Shown piece by piece: positions 18,216 to 26,774 of a DNA stretch of 64,000 bases. This DNA is from Halomonas sp. GTDB taxonomy: Bacteria > Pseudomonadota > Gammaproteobacteria > Pseudomonadales > Halomonadaceae. The translations under genes were made by a program, and so were the position numbers. Under the pieces are notes generated by a model. The model was not told the DNA's origin. It was given only the letters and a program-made list of their open reading frames with translations, and ran no database searches. The stretch covers positions 1 to 64,000 of the forward strand of contig NZ_JAJUFQ010000011.1 in NCBI RefSeq assembly GCF_029263665.1. The letters run 5' to 3'. Position 1 is the stretch's first letter. Each line of letters begins with the position of its first letter.

Positions 18216-19349
18216 ATGGATTCGGTGACCCAGGCGGCCCTAGGTGCCGCCATTGGTGGCGCAGTGATGGGCCGGCGTCTCGGACGCAAATCACTGTTGG
18301 TGGGTGCCGCCCTGGGTACCCTGCCGGACCTGGATGTCGTCATTGACTACGGTGACGCCGTGGCCAATGTCACGTATCACCGCGGCTTCAGCCATTCCGT
18401 CTTTCTGTTGACGGCACTGGCGACACTGCTGGCCTGGCTGGCCCGACGTTTCGCCCCACCAAGAGATATCCGCTTCGCCCACTGGTGGCTCATGTTCTGG
18501 CTATGCCTGGTCACCCATCCACTGCTGGATGCATTGACCACCTACGGCACCCAGATCTGGTGGCCACTGCCAGTAGACCACCCCACTGCCTGGCCGCAGT
18601 TGTTCATCATCGACCCACTGTTCACCTTGCCGATGCTGGTCGCCATCATGATCGCGCTGTGGCCCGGGGCCTCGCGGCGAGTGACCCGCGCAAGCCAGTG
18701 GGGATTGCTGGTATCCGTGCTATATCTGCTCGCATCGTTCGGTGCAAAGCAATGGGTGGAGCTGAAGGTCTCTCCGGCCTTGGCTCAGGCGGGGATGGAG
18801 GAAGCCCCTCGCCTGGTACAGCCTGCACCGTTCAATATTCTGCTCTGGCGGGTCACCGCCGTGGATGGTGACCGCCAGGCCGAAAGCCTGGTCGGCCTGC
18901 TTGATGGCCATTCAGCCCCCATGGTCGAAGTCTTTTCCCGCGGCGCAGCTCTGGAAACCGATGCTCTCGCTTTGCCCAGCGGGCAGCGATTGAGCTGGTT
19001 TGCCGGCCCCTTTCTGCGCTACGAGACATGGGAAGAAGATGACCGGACCTGGCTGGTAGCGACGGATCTCCGCCTCGGATTTCCTGGCTTTCACCATTTT
19101 CGCTTTGTCCTTGCCGAGCGCCAGGGCGACGCCTGGGTCGCGGTGGACTCCCGCCTACTGAATGTTCCTGATCAGACACAGCCGCGGGAGCAACCCCTTG
19201 GTCAGCTATGGCAACGCGCCCTGTCGCCCAGTCCTCCGTTATGCCTGGGACTGCTTGAAGCCCCTCGCTGGCTCCTTGCATCTCCCGCGCCCTGTGCCAA
19301 GGACGCGCATATGGACACGGCAGTGGAGATGGCCAACGATCGCTCTTGA
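18216..19349 (+). CDS. YdjM-like inner-membrane metal-dependent hydrolase family protein
   Basis: 377 residues. The first 180 hold several membrane helices and conserved acidic/His motifs: DSVTQAALGAA, GTLPDLDVVIDY, HRGFSHS and THPLLDALTTYGTQ. These mark the PF04307 (YdjM/LexA-binding) family, annotated as membrane-bound metal-dependent hydrolases though no reaction is proven. The rest is a beta-rich soluble domain. AAAGGA lies 8 nt before the ATG. It follows tag closely. Its stop codon lies inside a 15-bp tandem duplication. Confidence 0.82.
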   Translation: MDSVTQAALGAAIGGAVMGRRLGRKSLLVGAALGTLPDLDVVIDYGDAVANVTYHRGFSHSVFLLTALATLLAWLARRFAPPRDIRFAHWWLMFWLCLVTHPLLDALTTYGTQIWWPLPVDHPTAWPQLFIIDPLFTLPMLVAIMIALWPGASRRVTRASQWGLLVSVLYLLASFGAKQWVELKVSPALAQAGMEEAPRLVQPAPFNILLWRVTAVDGDRQAESLVGLLDGHSAPMVEVFSRGAALETDALALPSGQRLSWFAGPFLRYETWEEDDRTWLVATDLRLGFPGFHHFRFVLAERQGDAWVAVDSRLLNVPDQTQPREQPLGQLWQRALSPSPPLCLGLLEAPRWLLASPAPCAKDAHMDTAVEMANDRS

Positions 19350-19370
19350 TGTAACCGCTCTTGATATAAC
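19341..19370. repeat. 15-bp tandem duplication spanning a stop codon
   Basis: CGCTCTTGATGTAAC at 19341-19355 and CGCTCTTGATATAAC at 19356-19370. The first copy holds the TGA stop of the YdjM-like gene. Confidence 0.85.
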
Positions 19371-19415
19371 GGTTCTGGCATCAAAAGTACCTGTACTTGC
19401 CCCGGCTGACCTTGC

Positions 19416-20381
19416 TCATCGCATGCTGCTCCGGCATCGAGCAAGCGTATCAGACGGGGATTCACCGAACAGCTGACGATAGTCTTGGGCAAACTGACCC
19501 AAGTGGTAGAACCCCCAGTCGCTGGCCACTTCCGTCACTGTTGTATGCCCATCGGCCGCAGCCAACCTGCGACGCACCCGATTGAGTCGCGTCATGCGCA
19601 GAAAGCGACTGGGACTGATGCCCAGAATACTGGTGAAACTGTATTGCAAGGTGCGTTGGCTGACATTGGCAATCTTGCATAGCTCCATGAGCGTCACCGG
19701 AGGCGCCTGACAGACCTGCAAATGCTCGCGAATGCAGTCCACCACCTGGCGCCGATGTTGATAGCTGGGGGTAACCTGAGTATTCGGTCGTTCCTCATGC
19801 ACGATTTCCAGCAATGCCAGTAACAGGATTTCCTGATGAACGGCTACGGAAAGATGCTCCCGAGGCCTGGCCAGCAAGTGCTCGATCAGGAAAGTCACCG
19901 CCTTGCGTGTATGCTGGGACAGTACCAGGCGGGATAGGACTTCCGGAGAGGCATGCAGCATATCCAGCACCTCGGCTCCGGCAAGTCCGCTCAGCAAGCG
20001 CTTGTCGATGACCAGCCCATAGATGGCGAATTCATCCGGTGTGACCAGTTCGAAGTCATGCGCGCCGGGCTGGCACATCACCTCATCATCCCCCACGGGA
20101 CAGCCATCGATACGACACCCCTGTCGATAGGCAGGGATACCCAGCCACATGGAGTTCGGCCACACGTTGCACTGCTGCCACACCGCATGGCTCGTGTATT
20201 CCTTGAACACCTGCATGCCGCCTAACTGGATCTCGTCAATGCGTCCATAAAAGGCACCACCACTGAACTGATCATATTCCTGGGACCAGTCCGTCAGGTT
20301 ATGGGCATGCTCATCGGCATCCCACGATTCCCACACGCACCGTTTTGGTGCATTTTGCACTGGCTCGTTGTTCAACAACAT
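19416..20381 (-). CDS. AraC-family regulator, EutR-like
   Basis: 321 residues. The C-terminal third (about 220-315) is a double helix-turn-helix of the AraC type (MELCKIANVSQRTLQYSFTSILGISPSRFLRMTRLNRVRRRL). The N-terminal two thirds is a ligand domain with the WPNSMWLGIPA and DEVMCQPGAHDFELVTPDEF segments seen in EutR-like activators. It is divergent from eutB, so an ethanolamine-responsive activator of eutBC and the permease is likely. GGAGG lies about 11 nt upstream of the chosen start. Confidence 0.85.
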   Translation of the reverse strand: MLLNNEPVQNAPKRCVWESWDADEHAHNLTDWSQEYDQFSGGAFYGRIDEIQLGGMQVFKEYTSHAVWQQCNVWPNSMWLGIPAYRQGCRIDGCPVGDDEVMCQPGAHDFELVTPDEFAIYGLVIDKRLLSGLAGAEVLDMLHASPEVLSRLVLSQHTRKAVTFLIEHLLARPREHLSVAVHQEILLLALLEIVHEERPNTQVTPSYQHRRQVVDCIREHLQVCQAPPVTLMELCKIANVSQRTLQYSFTSILGISPSRFLRMTRLNRVRRRLAAADGHTTVTEVASDWGFYHLGQFAQDYRQLFGESPSDTLARCRSSMR

Positions 20382-20533
20382 GCATCGTCACTCCTCCTTC
20401 CTGCCAGCTTACTCATACAGAAAGGCAACTGTTTGTTTTTATATGGAAATCCAGCTTTGCCGGGAATTGATAGTGTCCCTTGGGCAAGCCCTCTACTTTG
20501 AATATGCAATTCTCGCTCCGTTTTCCGCTCGAC
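20382..20533. promoter_or_regulatory. EutR/eutB divergent intergenic region, left part
   Basis: This 152-bp stretch separates the AraC-type regulator from the family-2 repeat element. It should hold the regulator promoter and possibly the activator site for eutBC. I see an AT-rich segment near 20405-20450 but cannot assign -35/-10 boxes with confidence. Confidence 0.4.
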
Positions 20534-20676
20534 GGAAACGCTGAATAAATCAGCCGAGCGGAATGAAGCACAAGGCGCACGGAGCGCAACAACCGGAGCC
20601 TATGGGGTATAGGTGAGGATTGTGAGCACCGCGCAACGCAGTGATTCGCACGCGCAGGCATTTATGCAGTGTTTCC
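20534..20676. mobile_element. Family-2 MITE-like element in the eutB leader
   Basis: A 143-bp segment bounded by inverted ends: left GGAAACGCTGAATAAATC; right, read on the other strand, GGAAACACTGCATAAATG. That is 15 of the first 17 bases matching. No ORF of note lies inside. The same ends occur at 26367-26525 and, shortened, at about 61153-61203. It ends 15 bp before the eutB start codon, leaving only the ribosome binding site between. It is likely a non-autonomous derivative of an insertion sequence; no target duplication is clear. Confidence 0.75.
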
Positions 20677-20691
20677 CTGCCGGAGACGACC

Positions 20692-22110
20692 ATGTCCAAG
20701 GAATTTCTCTATACACTAGGCCACCGATGCTACCGCTTCCGCAACCTTGCCGAACTGATGGCCAAGGCGACTCCCGCACGTTCGGGAGACCGGCTGGCAG
20801 GCGTCATTGCCGAGTCTGCCGAAGAAAGAGTGGTGGCACAGATGGTCTTGGCCGAGCTGCCGCTGAAGGTGTTTCTGGAAGATCATCTGGTGCCTTATGC
20901 AGAAGATGAGATCACTCGTCTGATCATCGACACCCATGATGCTGCCGCCTTTTCGTCAATCGCTCATCTCAGCGTAGGGGATTTTCGCAACTGGCTGCTC
21001 AGTGACCAGGCGACACCGGAACAGATCTCCACGATACGTGCAGGCATCACCCCGGAAATGGCCGCCGCGGTCAGCAAGATCATGCGCAATCAGGACCTGA
21101 TTCTGGTGGCTCGCAAGTGCCAGGTCACCACGGCCTTCCGCAATACCATCGGTCTGCCAGGTCGGCTCTCTACACGTCTGCAGCCCAACCATCCTACCGA
21201 CGATGTGACCGGGATTGCGGCCAGCATTCTCGATGGCCTGCTCTACGGCAATGGTGATGCGGTCATTGGCATCAACCCTGCCACCGACAATGTCGCCCAG
21301 AGCATCAAGCTGATGAAACTGATGGATGAGGTGATCCAGAAGTACGACATTCCTACCCAATCCTGTGTGCTTACCCACGTCACCAACACGCTGGAAGCCA
21401 TCGAGCAGGGAGCTCCCGTGGATCTGGTGTTTCAGTCCATCGGAGGCACCGAAGCCACCAATGCCAGCTTCGGCTTCAATCTCGCCACGCTCGCCGAGGC
21501 TCAGGATGCCGCCAAGGGACTAAAGCGAGGCACGGTCGGCAACAATGTCATGTATTTCGAAACCGGCCAGGGCAGTGCGCTATCCGCCAATGCGCACCAT
21601 GGCCTTGACCAGCAGACCTGCGAAGCACGCGCCTACGCGGTGGCACGTCACTTCGATCCCCTGCTGGTCAACACCGTCGTCGGTTTCATCGGCCCGGAAT
21701 ACCTGTTCGACGGCAAGCAGATCATCCGCGCCGGGCTTGAAGATCACTTCTGCGGCAAGCTGCTTGGTGTCCCCATGGGTTGCGACATCTGCTACACCAA
21801 CCATGCCGACGCCGACCAGAATGACATGGACAACCTGCTGACCCTGCTGGGTGTCGCCGGTTGCACCTTCATCATGGGCATTCCGGGATCGGACGATGTG
21901 ATGCTCAACTACCAGACCACCTCCTTCCACGACGCGCTTTACGCCCGCCGTGTGCTCGACCTGGCGCCAGCCCCTGAATTCGCTGACTGGCTCACCAGAA
22001 TGGCCATCTTCGATGATATTTCGGGATATCGTCTCAACGACGGTTTGCCGCAACCCTTTGCTCGCTCTCTGGCCAACCTTCCCTCGCAGGAGGCTGACCA
22101 TGAGCACTGA
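20692..22110 (+). CDS. eutB: Ethanolamine ammonia-lyase large subunit
   Basis: 472-residue alpha subunit of the adenosylcobalamin-dependent ethanolamine ammonia-lyase (ethanolamine to acetaldehyde and ammonia), slightly longer than the 453-residue E. coli protein. Recognisable stretches include IGINPATDN, VFQSIGGTEATNASFGFN, FETGQGSALSANAHHG and GVPMGCDICYTNHADADQND. The start at 20692 was preferred over upstream codons because CGGAG lies 7 nt before it and the family N-terminus (FLYTLGHRCYRF) follows. The 3' end overlaps eutC by 11 bp. No microcompartment shell genes are nearby. Confidence 0.97.
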   Translation: MSKEFLYTLGHRCYRFRNLAELMAKATPARSGDRLAGVIAESAEERVVAQMVLAELPLKVFLEDHLVPYAEDEITRLIIDTHDAAAFSSIAHLSVGDFRNWLLSDQATPEQISTIRAGITPEMAAAVSKIMRNQDLILVARKCQVTTAFRNTIGLPGRLSTRLQPNHPTDDVTGIAASILDGLLYGNGDAVIGINPATDNVAQSIKLMKLMDEVIQKYDIPTQSCVLTHVTNTLEAIEQGAPVDLVFQSIGGTEATNASFGFNLATLAEAQDAAKGLKRGTVGNNVMYFETGQGSALSANAHHGLDQQTCEARAYAVARHFDPLLVNTVVGFIGPEYLFDGKQIIRAGLEDHFCGKLLGVPMGCDICYTNHADADQNDMDNLLTLLGVAGCTFIMGIPGSDDVMLNYQTTSFHDALYARRVLDLAPAPEFADWLTRMAIFDDISGYRLNDGLPQPFARSLANLPSQEADHEH

Positions 22111-22948
22111 CAAGCCGTCTCGCCCCGTCACTGACAACCCCTGGCATCTTCTGCGCCGCTTCACCGACGCCCGCATCGGTCTTGGTAGAGCAGGTGTCAG
22201 CCTGCCCACCTCTCGCTCGCTGGAATTCCAGCTGGCACATGCCCAGGCCCAGGATGCCGTTCACCTGCCGCTGGACGTGGATGATCTCTGCCTTCAGTTC
22301 GAGGCGGAAAGTTCACTCTCCTCGGTCATGTCCACACAGCGCCTGCCCATTCAGCGTCTACACAGCCAGGCCAGCGATCGTCAAACCTACCTGCAGCGCC
22401 CGGACTGGGGACGACGCCTGGATGAGGCTTCGCGAGAACAACTGAAGCGGGCCACCGATGTTCCGCAGGCATCCTATGACCTGGCCATTGTCGTGGTGGA
22501 TGGACTGTCTTCCTTTGCCGTACAGCACAATGCCGTTCCCTTTCTCCGCGCCCTGAGCGACGGCCTCGACAACGACGACCACCACTGGTCTCTCGCACCA
22601 TTGACGGTAGTCGAACAGGGAAGAGTCGCCATTGGCGATGAAGTCGGCGAAATGCTCAACGCCAGTGCGGTGCTGGTGCTGATCGGGGAGCGTCCCGGCT
22701 TGAGCTCTCCGGACAGCCTCGGCCTTTACCTCACCTGGGGACCGAGAATTGGCCTTACTGATGCCTACCGCAACTGTATTTCCAATGTCCGTCCGGCAGG
22801 CCTCGCCTTTTCCGAGGCCAGCCGACGGCTTGTGTACTTGCTACGCGAGTCGAGAAAGCTGGGGCTGTCTGGTGTGAAGCTCAAGGACCGCACCCAGGAC
22901 GACGTGATCGAGACATCGGAAAGTCCAGGCAATTTCCTGACGTCCTGA
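22100..22948 (+). CDS. eutC: Ethanolamine ammonia-lyase small subunit
   Basis: 282-residue beta subunit, which with EutB forms the cobalamin-binding site. Typical motifs are FTDARIGLGRAGVSLPT near residues 22-38, LQRPDWGRRL, DLAIVVVDGLSSFAV and ERPGLSSPDSLGLYLTWGP. CAGGAG precedes the ATG, which overlaps the eutB end by 11 bp, so translation is probably coupled. The C-terminus ends in the normal EutC tail. Confidence 0.97.
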   Translation: MSTDKPSRPVTDNPWHLLRRFTDARIGLGRAGVSLPTSRSLEFQLAHAQAQDAVHLPLDVDDLCLQFEAESSLSSVMSTQRLPIQRLHSQASDRQTYLQRPDWGRRLDEASREQLKRATDVPQASYDLAIVVVDGLSSFAVQHNAVPFLRALSDGLDNDDHHWSLAPLTVVEQGRVAIGDEVGEMLNASAVLVLIGERPGLSSPDSLGLYLTWGPRIGLTDAYRNCISNVRPAGLAFSEASRRLVYLLRESRKLGLSGVKLKDRTQDDVIETSESPGNFLTS

Positions 22949-23097
22949 CTCGCCAATGCCCTGGAATGATGGCGTGTCAGAACGCGCTTCTGTTTCAGAA
23001 AACGGCTCCAGAAAGCGCTTAAAGAAATTTGAAGAAAGCCCCTAAAACAAGCAGTTGAAGAAAGCGATACAGACAACAATGACAAGAGGATTATCCC

Positions 23098-24528
23098 ATG
23101 ACGGACTCGACGATTGACCGGGAGTACCTGGCCAAGCGCCAGTTGAAGAAGGGCACCGCCGGGTGGGTGTTACTGGCGGGACTTGGTGTGTCCTACGTGA
23201 TTTCCGGTGACTTTGCCGGCTGGAACTTCGGTATCGGTGAAGCAGGATGGGGTGGCTTCGTGATTGCCGCCATTCTGATGGGCATCATGTATTTTGCCCT
23301 GGTGCTGTCTCTGGCAGAGATGTCGGCAGCGATTCCTGCATCTGGCGGGGGATACAGCTTCGCTCGCCAGGCCATGGGGCCAGCAGGAGGTTATCTGACT
23401 GGACTGGCGGTATTGATCGAATACGCATTGGCGCCGGCAGCCATTGTCATCTTCATCGGCGCTGCAGTGGAAGAGCTGTTGGGCATCAATGGTCCTCTGG
23501 TGTACGCCTTGTTCTACGCGATCTTCATTGGTATTCACCTGGCGGGAGTGGGAGAAGCCCTCAAGGTGATGATGGTGATCAGCGGCCTTGCTGTCTTTGC
23601 CATTATCGCTACAGCCCTGGCTCTGCTGGGTGCATTCGATGCTTCGCGACTCTTTGACATCACCCCGAGCGATGCTGCCGGGGCCAGTGCTTTCCTGCCC
23701 TTTGGCTGGGCCGGTGTATGGGCGGCACTACCCTTCGGCATGTGGCTGTTCCTGGCCGTGGAAGGCGTTCCCCTGGCAGCGGAAGAGTCCAAGGATCCTG
23801 CCCGAGATGTGCCACGAGGCATCATCGGCGCCATGCTGTTCCTGATCGTCACTGCCGTGCTGGTGGTGGTACTGCTGGCTGGTGCTGCCGGAGCCAGTGC
23901 CATCGGCCAGAGTGGCGTGCCGTTGGTTGACGCTTTGAAAATGGCCGACCACCCGACCCTGGCCATGCTGGTCAATGTGCTGGGCCTGGCAGGCTTGATC
24001 GCCTCTTTCTTCTCGATCATCTACGGCTACAGCCGCTTGGTGTTTGCCTTGTCTCGGGCGGGTTATCTTCCGCGCATGCTGTCCCTGACCAGCAAGCGCA
24101 AGGCTCCGACCTGGGCACTGGTCATCCCGGGCATATTTGGCTTCCTGGTGTCACTCAGCGGAGAAGGCGACCTCATCCTTGGCATGGCCGTGGTCGGCGC
24201 CACCCTGTCCTACTCGTTGATGGCGCTCAGCCATATCCTGCTGCGTCTCAAACGCCCCGACATGCCCCGCCCCTACAAGACACCTGGCGGTATGCTGACC
24301 TCTGGCGTGGCACTGATCCTGTCGCTGGTGGCATTGACGGGCGTCTACGCTTTCGACCCTCGCGCCTTCTTCTACACCCTGGCGCTGTTCGTGGCCGGCG
24401 CCGCCTATTATTTCCTCTACAGCAAGAACACCCTGGTCGCGAAAACCGCCGAGGAAGAATTCCAGCTGGTCGCCAACGCAGAAAGCGACCTTGACGAAGA
24501 CACCGCCTGGAGTGCCAATGCAAGCTGA
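23098..24528 (+). CDS. eat: Ethanolamine permease (APC superfamily)
   Basis: 476 residues with about twelve membrane helices of the amino acid-polyamine-organocation superfamily. The N-terminus (LKKGTAGWVLLAGLGVSYVISGDFAGWNFG) and the segment EMSAAIPASGGGYSFARQAMGP match proton-linked ethanolamine importers such as Eat of Pseudomonas/Rhodococcus. It lies 149 bp after eutC on the same strand, completing an import-plus-lyase module. It ends at a very strong terminator. Confidence 0.93.
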   Translation: MTDSTIDREYLAKRQLKKGTAGWVLLAGLGVSYVISGDFAGWNFGIGEAGWGGFVIAAILMGIMYFALVLSLAEMSAAIPASGGGYSFARQAMGPAGGYLTGLAVLIEYALAPAAIVIFIGAAVEELLGINGPLVYALFYAIFIGIHLAGVGEALKVMMVISGLAVFAIIATALALLGAFDASRLFDITPSDAAGASAFLPFGWAGVWAALPFGMWLFLAVEGVPLAAEESKDPARDVPRGIIGAMLFLIVTAVLVVVLLAGAAGASAIGQSGVPLVDALKMADHPTLAMLVNVLGLAGLIASFFSIIYGYSRLVFALSRAGYLPRMLSLTSKRKAPTWALVIPGIFGFLVSLSGEGDLILGMAVVGATLSYSLMALSHILLRLKRPDMPRPYKTPGGMLTSGVALILSLVALTGVYAFDPRAFFYTLALFVAGAAYYFLYSKNTLVAKTAEEEFQLVANAESDLDEDTAWSANAS

Positions 24529-24542
24529 GGCCACTTGCCTCA

Positions 24543-24578
24543 AACGCCAGGGGCGCCCAAATGGGCGCCCCTGGCGTT
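24543..24578. terminator. Strong bidirectional terminator between eat and azoR
   Basis: A 17-bp perfect GC-rich stem (24543-24559 with 24562-24578), effectively with a 4-6 nt loop after end fraying. It lies between convergent genes. Confidence 0.85.
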
Positions 24579-24594
24579 CTCATTGATGACGAGA

Positions 24595-25200
24595 CTACAG
24601 CGCTGTCACCAAAGCCTCGATCTGGTTGTGAGCCTCACCCAATGCTGTTTCCTTGATCTCGTCGCCCATGTTCAAGCCTTCGGCGTACACCGCATCAAGC
24701 TCGGTAATCCCGATCAATCCCAGCATATGGGTGATGTGCGGTGTCTGGGAATCCATCGCGGTACCCGCATACTTGCCACCACGGGCCGCCAGCAGGATAG
24801 CGCGTTTGTTTTCCACCAGGCCCTGTGGGCCATTTTCGGTATAGCGGAAGGTCTTGCCTGCGCGCAGGATACGATCGAACCAGGCCTTGAGCTGGGAAGG
24901 AATACCCAGGTTGTACATGGGAACAGCCAGCACGATCACATCATGCGCCTGCACTTCAGCGATCAAGGTATCGGAAACCGCAGCAAGCTCGCGTTGCTCG
25001 CTGGTACGCTCTTCCTCGGAAACCTGCCAGCTGGATAACTCTGCGATATTGAGGTGAGGCAAGTCATCCGCCACCACATCACGGATGGTCAGTTCAATGT
25101 CGCCACGCTGTTCAGCGAGACGCTGGAAGTGACGAGCCAGGCCCAGAGACTGACCGTGATCGCCAAGAATCGAAGAAGTCACAACGAGAACGCGGGTCAT
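24595..25200 (-). CDS. azoR: FMN-dependent NADH-azoreductase
   Basis: 201-residue flavodoxin-like quinone/azo reductase that uses FMN and NAD(P)H and probably protects against quinones or electrophiles. The phosphate-binding N-terminus reads VLVVTSSILGDHGQS, and the FMN-contact loop is VPMYNLGIPSQLKAWFDRI with ARGGKYAG later. The start at 25200 has GGAGG 6-7 nt upstream; the in-frame extension to 25230 is unlikely. Confidence 0.93.
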   Translation of the reverse strand: MTRVLVVTSSILGDHGQSLGLARHFQRLAEQRGDIELTIRDVVADDLPHLNIAELSSWQVSEEERTSEQRELAAVSDTLIAEVQAHDVIVLAVPMYNLGIPSQLKAWFDRILRAGKTFRYTENGPQGLVENKRAILLAARGGKYAGTAMDSQTPHITHMLGLIGITELDAVYAEGLNMGDEIKETALGEAHNQIEALVTAL

Positions 25201-25397
25201 AATGAACCTCCAAAGATTGTTGTGTTGCAATGAGGCTCAGTTTACGCCCAACTTTTTCGATAAAAAGCGCAATATTTCATGCAAAGCATTCGAAAAATAC
25301 GACTGAAGCGCCATCAAGGCGCTTCAATCCAGGTACCTGTTCCCGTCTTGCCTTCTCTCAATGCCCCAGGCATTCAGGCAGCTTTTCCCGTTACATT

Positions 25398-25592
25398 GGG
25401 CTTCGTACGAAAAGTCAGCGAGCGATGCTCAGGGCTAGGTTCGCTCCCGGCGAACCAACGCACTTCCCACGTCCATGTGGGTCGCAAGGCGGAATTGATC
25501 GAAAAAGCGGAGTTTACGGGACGTAAATGAGCATTTTGCGATCAATGCCAACACAGCATGAGCAAGCGCAGGTACTTTTCACACAAAGCCTA
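25398..25592. mobile_element. Family-1 MITE-like element, copy A
   Basis: About 195 bp with inverted ends: left GGGCTTCGTACGAAAAGT; right, on the other strand, TAGGCTTTGTGTGAAAAGT. The interior is shared almost base for base with copy B at 27715-27970, for example the 20 bases from 25439 on. The right end coincides with the TAG stop of the lipoprotein gene. No coding sequence is seen. The remainder of the azoR-lipoprotein spacer (25201-25397) shows no other clear feature beyond the azoR leader. Confidence 0.85.
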
Positions 25593-26339
25593 TGGAGCGA
25601 TGCCCTGCCCACACCCCCTATACTGCTGCCCATTGAGCGTCAGCGTGACCTTGGCAGGCCAGGGAGTACCGGACATGTCATCAAAACAGGCACCTGCTTC
25701 GATACGCGCTTCAAAAGGTGCATCCGAGCGGCCACTGACCAGAATCACTCGACCGGCGCCGTTGTCCAATGTGGAAACACGGTATGGCAGCGAGGCTTTA
25801 CGCTCACCGTAATCCAGCGACAGGTCGATCTTCGGCACATCATTGGCCAGGCTCATGCTCCACCCCGGCTCATTCCCTGTGGCATAAAACATGACCCCGG
25901 GCTTTTCCGCACGACGCAGAGAATCACGCTGCACCTGGGCCTGGCACTCCAGACGGCCTCGCGCATTCTCTACAGTGGCCTCATCCCCCTTGAGCCAGAC
26001 GCTGAGGTCGCCGTTCTCATAACGGCTGCCACTGGCGACGACGGTCTGCGGCAACTGCTGGCCACCTGCGCTGGACCACACTCGCAGCGCATCGGGCTGC
26101 GCAGCCGTGACCAGGTTCTGGGAAGGGCTGCAGCTCCAGCCGACGAAGTTCGTCGCCTCACCAACGAACAGTGACGATGGCAAATACGGTGCCTTGGCGT
26201 CCTTATCCGGGGTCGAGCCCCAGATCGAACTTGTACCACTGCTGCTGGTTTCCTGCTGGGTGCCCGTGGTACTGACACACCCACTCAAGCTGAAAGTGCC
26301 GATCGCGGCGGAAAGCATGAGGACAGCGGAACGCTTCAT
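25590..26339 (-). CDS. Two-domain lipoprotein: MliC-like plus COG3650-like
   Basis: 249 residues with lipobox SLSGC at 17-21 and a Ser/Thr linker. The first domain (about 62-135: WSCSPSQNLVTAA, VVASGSRYENGDLSVWLKGDEATVE, LECQ) resembles MliC, the membrane lipoprotein inhibitor of c-type lysozyme. The second (about 150-245: TGNEPGWSMSL, EAGACFDDMSGTPWPAKVTL, YRGCGQ) resembles the COG3650 envelope domain. The start at 26339 follows a GGAG site. The stop codon TAG forms the terminal bases of family-1 element copy A. A family-2 element begins 28 bp upstream of the start. Confidence 0.8.
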   Translation of the reverse strand: MKRSAVLMLSAAIGTFSLSGCVSTTGTQQETSSSGTSSIWGSTPDKDAKAPYLPSSLFVGEATNFVGWSCSPSQNLVTAAQPDALRVWSSAGGQQLPQTVVASGSRYENGDLSVWLKGDEATVENARGRLECQAQVQRDSLRRAEKPGVMFYATGNEPGWSMSLANDVPKIDLSLDYGERKASLPYRVSTLDNGAGRVILVSGRSDAPFEARIEAGACFDDMSGTPWPAKVTLTLNGQQYRGCGQGIAP

Positions 26340-26366
26340 GCGGGGCTCCTGTTCTTCTAAGTAAGA

Positions 26367-26525
26367 GGAAACGCTGAATAAATCGGCGAGCATACTCAAG
26401 CGCACCGCGCACTAATTCGCCGGGAGCGAATTAGAACATCCTTCAGGATGGCCCGGAGGGTAGCCGACATAGGTGGCGGCTATAGCCCAGCGATTGAGTC
26501 GCGCAGACCTTTATGCAGTGTTTCC
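26367..26525. mobile_element. Family-2 MITE-like element upstream of the lipoprotein gene
   Basis: 159 bp bounded by GGAAACGCTGAATAAATC on the left and, read on the opposite strand, GGAAACACTGCATAAAGG on the right. The interior is only partly alignable with the copy at 20534-20676. No ORF. It lies 28 bp upstream of the minus-strand lipoprotein start. The remaining spacer to metR (26526-26774) has several TCATGA hexamers but no assignable operator. Confidence 0.75.
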
Positions 26526-26774
26526 AAAACTGTTCCCTGAAGCTGCTCACTTTATCAGCCCTGGCCAATATCCAGCAGCAATGTTTTCGCTTCGGCGACA
26601 TCAGACAAGCCATGAGGGGCAGATAGGAACATGACTCATCATGAAAATCTCAGCTCGTCATGAGCACATGATCAAGATGCCACTGGCCAGTAGGCAGTGA
26701 GTCAAACTAAACTTGTCAAACTTTTATATGAAAAGGGCTCAGGGGAGGCGGGACCGTTTCCCATCTATATACTC

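Noticed and set aside
25231-26174. Plus-strand open frames across element copy A and the lipoprotein gene
   Set aside because: They have no conserved motifs and run antisense to a lipoprotein with clear domains.
26526-26774. MetR or other operator upstream of metR
   Set aside because: Several TCATGA hexamers occur, but none forms the TGAA-N5-TTCA MetR consensus, so I do not call a site.
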